This document shows positions 60,960 through 64,000 of a DNA stretch of 64,000 nt, in pieces. Source of the stretch: Nitrospirota bacterium. GTDB taxonomy: Bacteria > Nitrospirota > Nitrospiria > Nitrospirales > Nitrospiraceae. The stretch's first letter is position 1, and each line of letters opens with the position of its first letter. A program made the translations under genes and the position numbers. The notes beneath the pieces are model-generated. The model worked only from the letters and a program-made list of their open reading frames with translations. It did no database searches and was not told the DNA's origin. The stretch spans positions 62,001-126,000 of the forward strand of contig JAUXVD010000004.1 in the NCBI GenBank assembly GCA_030684575.1. The letters run 5' to 3'.

Positions 60960-61732
60960 TACCGGACACGATGGCCGGCCGGTCCCATCGGCAAATCAGG
61001 ATCGAGCGGCAAGCTGACTTCGGTCGGGCCACCCCGTCCGAAGATCCGTGCGCCAAGAATGCCTATCTCATACAACACCATCAAGGGGACAGCCATCAAG
61101 AGCATGGTAAAGAGGGTCGCATCGGGCGTGACAATGGCCGACAGGATCAAGGCGGCCATGATCTCATGCTTCCGGTATTTTGCGAGCGTCGCCCCCGTCA
61201 CCACGCCGAGCCGCGCCAGGATGGTGAGCACCAGCGGCAACTCAAATGCACAGCCGAAGATCAGTAGAAACTTCACATTGAAATCGATGTAGGTGCCGAC
61301 GCTCAAGAGCGGGGTCACGTCGTGGTCCATACCGAAGCTGACGAAAAAGTCGATGACCAGCGGGAGGATGACAAGATTGCAAAAGACCAACCCGAGCGCA
61401 AAGAGCGCCCCGGCCAATGCGAACAGCGGAAAGCCCCAGCGCTGCTCCTTCGGGAGCAGCGCCGGTTCAATAAACTTCCAACATTGATAGAAGATGACCG
61501 GAAGGCTCGCCAGAAGCGCCGCCAGAAAGGACACTTTGATCGAGGCGAATAGAGCTTCCGTTGGTCCGTAAAATACCAGCTGGTTGGGAAACGGACGATT
61601 CAGCCAGGCGACCATCTCGCTGGAAAAGGCGAACGACACCATCAGGGCCACGAGCATCGTGGCGCCGATGATGATCAACCGCTTCTTGATCGTCTGGATA
61701 TGTGCGGCCAGGGGATTGAGGATCTGTGCCAT
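60959..61732 (-). CDS. tatC: Twin-arginine translocase subunit TatC
   Basis: 257 aa with six membrane segments. It receives Tat signal peptides. FGCAFELPLVL and KYRKHEIMAALILSAIVTPDATLFTMLLMAVPLMVLYEIGI are characteristic. The N-terminal HLxELRxR motif, which helps bind the twin arginines, is altered here (AAHIQTIKKRLI), with Thr in place of the conserved Glu. The C-terminal tail (GGPTEVSLPLDPDLPMGPAG) ends at a dispersed repeat. No tatA/tatB lies adjacent. Confidence 0.92.
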   Translation of the reverse strand: MAQILNPLAAHIQTIKKRLIIIGATMLVALMVSFAFSSEMVAWLNRPFPNQLVFYGPTEALFASIKVSFLAALLASLPVIFYQCWKFIEPALLPKEQRWGFPLFALAGALFALGLVFCNLVILPLVIDFFVSFGMDHDVTPLLSVGTYIDFNVKFLLIFGCAFELPLVLTILARLGVVTGATLAKYRKHEIMAALILSAIVTPDATLFTMLLMAVPLMVLYEIGILGARIFGRGGPTEVSLPLDPDLPMGPAGHRVR

Positions 61733-61780
61733 GACTCCGGTTCCGGTTGCTGGCTGATCTCAGCCCCACAACGATGCGCC

Positions 61781-62023
61781 TCAACGTGGAGCAGCCTGCA
61801 GATCCTGGTCTCGATAGACTCGGATCAACTCGGCCATCTTGTCTTTCTTCGCCAACTTCTCTTTGTGCAACTGCTTGGTCGACTGCTCTTCAGCCGGAGT
61901 CCGTACATGGCGCTTCTGCAATTGGACTAATTCCAGGTCGAGACGGTGATGAGACTCTTCCAATGCACGGAATTCGTGACTGGACTGGCGCAACCGTTCC
62001 GCAATCATACTGTCTGTCAGCAT
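61781..62023 (-). CDS. DUF465 (YdcH-type) small coiled-coil protein
   Basis: 80 aa, wholly helical. FRALEESHHRLDLELVQLQKR and KLAKKDKMAELIRVYR match the DUF465 pattern (H-x2-L, K-L-K-K-D-x-I). Such proteins are short coiled coils of unknown role. CAGGAGGTGCGAC gives a strong ribosome-binding site. It lies between rimI and tatC. Confidence 0.88.
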   Translation of the reverse strand: MLTDSMIAERLRQSSHEFRALEESHHRLDLELVQLQKRHVRTPAEEQSTKQLHKEKLAKKDKMAELIRVYRDQDLQAAPR

Positions 62024-62044
62024 GTCGCACCTCCTGGTTATGAG

Positions 62045-62602
62045 TTACTGCAGCGGGTCGAGACGTCCTCCCTCACGAGCGACTTCTTCGGTCAATCGAA
62101 CAGACTCCGATCGAATCGGATCCAGTTCCATCAGTAGCGCATCTTCTATGGGGTTGCTGTAGTAGGTTGGTCGGGTCGACACGTCGCGAAATCCAAGACT
62201 TCGGTAGAGTGCATGCGCGGCATGGTTCGAGGCCCGCACTTCAAGCAGGGCGCGCACGGCCGTCTGTGCAGCCCCAACCTCTAACGCCTGTGAAACCAAG
62301 GCGCGTGCGATGCCTTTGTGCCGCATCGACTCGATGACCGCCAGGTTCATCAGCCGTATTTCCTCAAAGACGACCCAGAAACAGAGATACCCGATAATCG
62401 AGACGGAGCTACTGTCGCCGGGCGCGACCTGCTTGGCCAATAAAAAATGTGCAAACGGATTACCGCTCAGTTCGGCCTCCAACATTTTGCGCGTCCAGGG
62501 GGCCGAGAAGCAAGCTTCTTCAAGGCGCAGAATGTCCGGCAGCGCCTCGACGGTCGCCGGCTCGATCACCCAATCATCCTGCTCACCAAGCCGCATCGTC
62601 AC
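62045..62602 (-). CDS. rimI: Ribosomal-protein-alanine N-acetyltransferase RimI-like
   Basis: 185 aa GNAT acetyltransferase: LRLEEACFSAPWTRKMLEAEL, VFEEIRLMNLAVIESMRHKGIARALVSQAL (acetyl-CoA loop, here RHKGIA in place of RxxGxG/A), LEVRASNHAAHALYRSLGF. RimI-type proteins acetylate the N-terminus of ribosomal protein S18 and others. Its GTG start overlaps the tsaB stop (GTGA); ATG 62596 is the other option. The tsaB-rimI pair is common in bacteria. Confidence 0.9.
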   Translation of the reverse strand: MTMRLGEQDDWVIEPATVEALPDILRLEEACFSAPWTRKMLEAELSGNPFAHFLLAKQVAPGDSSSVSIIGYLCFWVVFEEIRLMNLAVIESMRHKGIARALVSQALEVGAAQTAVRALLEVRASNHAAHALYRSLGFRDVSTRPTYYSNPIEDALLMELDPIRSESVRLTEEVAREGGRLDPLQ

Positions 62603-63417
62603 AACCCGCTCTTCCCTTTTCCTCGCGCAGCCCGCCGATCCCCCGACTGAGCCCGTACCGCCGCCGCACGAGCCGTCATTTTTTTCGCGACGCGTTCCTG
62701 CCGCAGCTGCACCGGCGAGATGCCGCCGGACTCTTCATACTTCAGTTCCGCTGCGGTACGCTGGACATACAGCGGACTGACCCCAACCCCTGCCTGCTCA
62801 CCGCGCCGAAGCCGCTCGATGCCTGCCAATCCAATCGAGACGGCTGAAGGTCTCATGGCAGCCTCAGGCGCTTCAGTCACCGTGATGGCGGATAGGATCG
62901 AGGCACGAATAGCCGGAGCTTCCGTCGTCCAGCCTTCCCCAAAGAGGAGCGCCGACTCCGTGAGGCTGCGCCCTAACATGACGGACGTGCCCACCTGCTC
63001 CGAAACCACTCGTTCCAACCGACCCTCGCCGGTCCAGCGAAACTGTGCCCAGTAGAGTTCCCCGCGCCGACTATTGAGAACGGGACAGAGGAGCGCCGAG
63101 GTGCCTCTCAGGTTCCAGGCCAGACCTTCAAGTGTCGGCACGACCGCCAACGGCAGCTGACTGATCGTCCGGAACCCGAGGAGCGTTGCCAGGCCGACGC
63201 GAAGTCCCGTAAAGGACCCCGGGCCGATCGAGACGACAAGTCCGTCCAATTGCTTGAGCGTGAGACCCGTCTCGCGAAACAACCGATCGATCGTCGGCAA
63301 CAAGAGTTTGGCATGCGACCCGGCCGCATCCTGCTCGTGACAGGCCAGGACGCGCGAGCCGTCGAGAATCGCGACACTCTGCCAGGACGTGGCCGTTTCG
63401 ACTGCCAACACTTTCAT
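62599..63417 (-). CDS. tsaB: tRNA threonylcarbamoyladenosine biosynthesis protein TsaB
   Basis: 272 aa, ASKHA-fold partner of TsaD in making t6A37 of tRNAs. KVLAVETATSWQSVAILDG at the start, GLVVSIGPGSFTGLRVGLATLLGF and VVPTLEGLAW are diagnostic. The C-terminal ~35 residues are basic and Ala-rich (KKMTARAAAVRAQSGDRRAARGKGKSG), beyond the usual ~230 aa, possibly a disordered tail. Its start overlaps the stop of the upstream gene by 4 bases (ATGA). Confidence 0.95.
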   Translation of the reverse strand: MKVLAVETATSWQSVAILDGSRVLACHEQDAAGSHAKLLLPTIDRLFRETGLTLKQLDGLVVSIGPGSFTGLRVGLATLLGFRTISQLPLAVVPTLEGLAWNLRGTSALLCPVLNSRRGELYWAQFRWTGEGRLERVVSEQVGTSVMLGRSLTESALLFGEGWTTEAPAIRASILSAITVTEAPEAAMRPSAVSIGLAGIERLRRGEQAGVGVSPLYVQRTAAELKYEESGGISPVQLRQERVAKKMTARAAAVRAQSGDRRAARGKGKSGL

Positions 63418-64000
63418 CGAAGCGACACCTGCGGGAGGTCAGATGCCGGAAGCGGCTGATTCGGAATCATCTCGTGAAACGTGACCTGCACGCTTCCCTT
63501 TCCGTTCCCATCTTCCAACGAAATCTTAAAGGGTCGAAGCAACCGTCCTGCGCTTGCTGCACCCGTCGCCTCACCCTCGCCGATCGCACGGAAGTCCTCG
63601 TACTGAATCGTGGCTTCCACGGAACCGGACTCCGTCAGCCGATCTTCCTGCACGACGAGCCATGTCTGCCGCTCAAACCAGAGCCGCCGGCGTATGACTG
63701 GTACGCCGTTGGAAGAAGGCCCTGACACATCCAGCCGGGCACGGTCCCCGTCAGCCACAAGGGCAGCCGTCTCGTCCTTCGCAATCGTACCGGTACCCAA
63801 CAGACCACCCATCGCCCAGACGCTCAATTGAAAGGGCCTGGCGAGCTTGCCCATTTCGCTCATATCGGAAGGATTCCCGGAGAGCACACGGCGCATCGTC
63901 GGCAACCGCAACGTATACTGGTCGCCCGTCTGCACGAATTCGAAGAGTTCGCTGCCGATCGCGGTAAACCCGCGCAGGCGCATGGCGTCTGGACGACGAT
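63414..64000 (-). CDS. LolA/DUF4292-like envelope protein (partial, 5' end outside)
   Basis: At least 195 codons; the frame stays open to the window edge and the residues before the first ATG (RRPDA-MRLRGFTAIGSELFEFV) fit the LolA-like fold, so the true start lies beyond 64000. The beta-sheet-rich pattern (GDQYTLRLP, RRRLWFERQTWLVVQEDRL, VEATIQYEDFRAIG, ISLEDGNGKGSVQVTFHEMIPNQPL) resembles the DUF4292/LolA-type proteins that handle lipoproteins in the periplasm. Its end overlaps tsaB (ATGA). Confidence 0.7.
   Translation of the reverse strand, partial: RRPDAMRLRGFTAIGSELFEFVQTGDQYTLRLPTMRRVLSGNPSDMSEMGKLARPFQLSVWAMGGLLGTGTIAKDETAALVADGDRARLDVSGPSSNGVPVIRRRLWFERQTWLVVQEDRLTESGSVEATIQYEDFRAIGEGEATGAASAGRLLRPFKISLEDGNGKGSVQVTFHEMIPNQPLPASDLPQVSLR

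Noticed and set aside
1-64000. tRNA, rRNA, CRISPR array, transposase or prophage genes
   Set aside because: None recognised on reading the intergenic regions; repeats found are short palindromes, not spacer arrays.

Overview
The window looks like chromosome of a Nitrospira-type nitrite oxidiser (phylum Nitrospirota). The basis is GC-rich coding DNA, a periplasmic copper nitrite reductase (NirK), pyruvate phosphate dikinase of the kind used with the reductive TCA cycle, a hydrogenase-4-like membrane complex without a NiFe site, bicarbonate transporters, and short dispersed repeats of a kind I associate with this genus. The genus is an inference from gene content; there is no rRNA here to confirm it. 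I see no rRNA, tRNA, CRISPR array, prophage or transposase gene.

Layout. 0-8 kb: minus-strand housekeeping (ribD, ppdK, glyS, glyQ). 8-16.5 kb: Rrf2 regulator plus TauE/SafE exporter, an FN3 lipoprotein behind a good sigma-54 promoter, transketolase, a Crp/Fnr regulator, a 26-bp perfect palindrome and nirK, then small envelope genes. 16.5-38 kb: a large accessory block that I read as inorganic-carbon acquisition: two haem-type Tll0287-like (DUF3365) proteins, a truncated beta-carbonic anhydrase, a porin, SbtA and its PII-like partner SbtB, HAF-repeat and cupredoxin-like secreted proteins, a six-gene energy-converting-hydrogenase-related (Ehr) operon, a SulP transporter and a carboxysomal-type (CsoSCA-like) carbonic anhydrase. 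37.9-42.6 kb: a CHASE3/HAMP/PAS histidine kinase between two NtrC-family regulators, one intact and one lacking the sigma-54 contact loop and the DNA-binding domain. 42.6-52 kb: cupin, HdrB-like protein, PilZ, an ECF sigma/anti-sigma pair with a visible autoregulatory promoter and a YHS-protein target, ZIP transporter, a FitAB/VapBC toxin-antitoxin pair between direct repeats. 52-58 kb: an RND efflux operon. 58-64 kb: lipoprotein, cyclophilin, Ycf48-like propeller, tatC, DUF465, rimI, tsaB and a partial lipoprotein-type gene.

Most interesting reading: four intergenic copies of a dyad (TCGCAC-N10-GTGCGA, less exact in two of them) lie upstream of the porin, sbtA, a secreted protein and the SulP gene. 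At two of them a clear sigma-54 -24/-12 element follows 70-71 bp downstream. With the intact NtrC-type regulator at the end of the same block, this suggests an undescribed sigma-54 regulon for carbon uptake, in which an Ehr complex may energise bicarbonate or CO2 capture.

Genes were called by translation, family motifs and ribosome-binding sites; starts were moved where a Shine-Dalgarno sequence decided it. No database search was possible, so family assignments rest on motif recognition.
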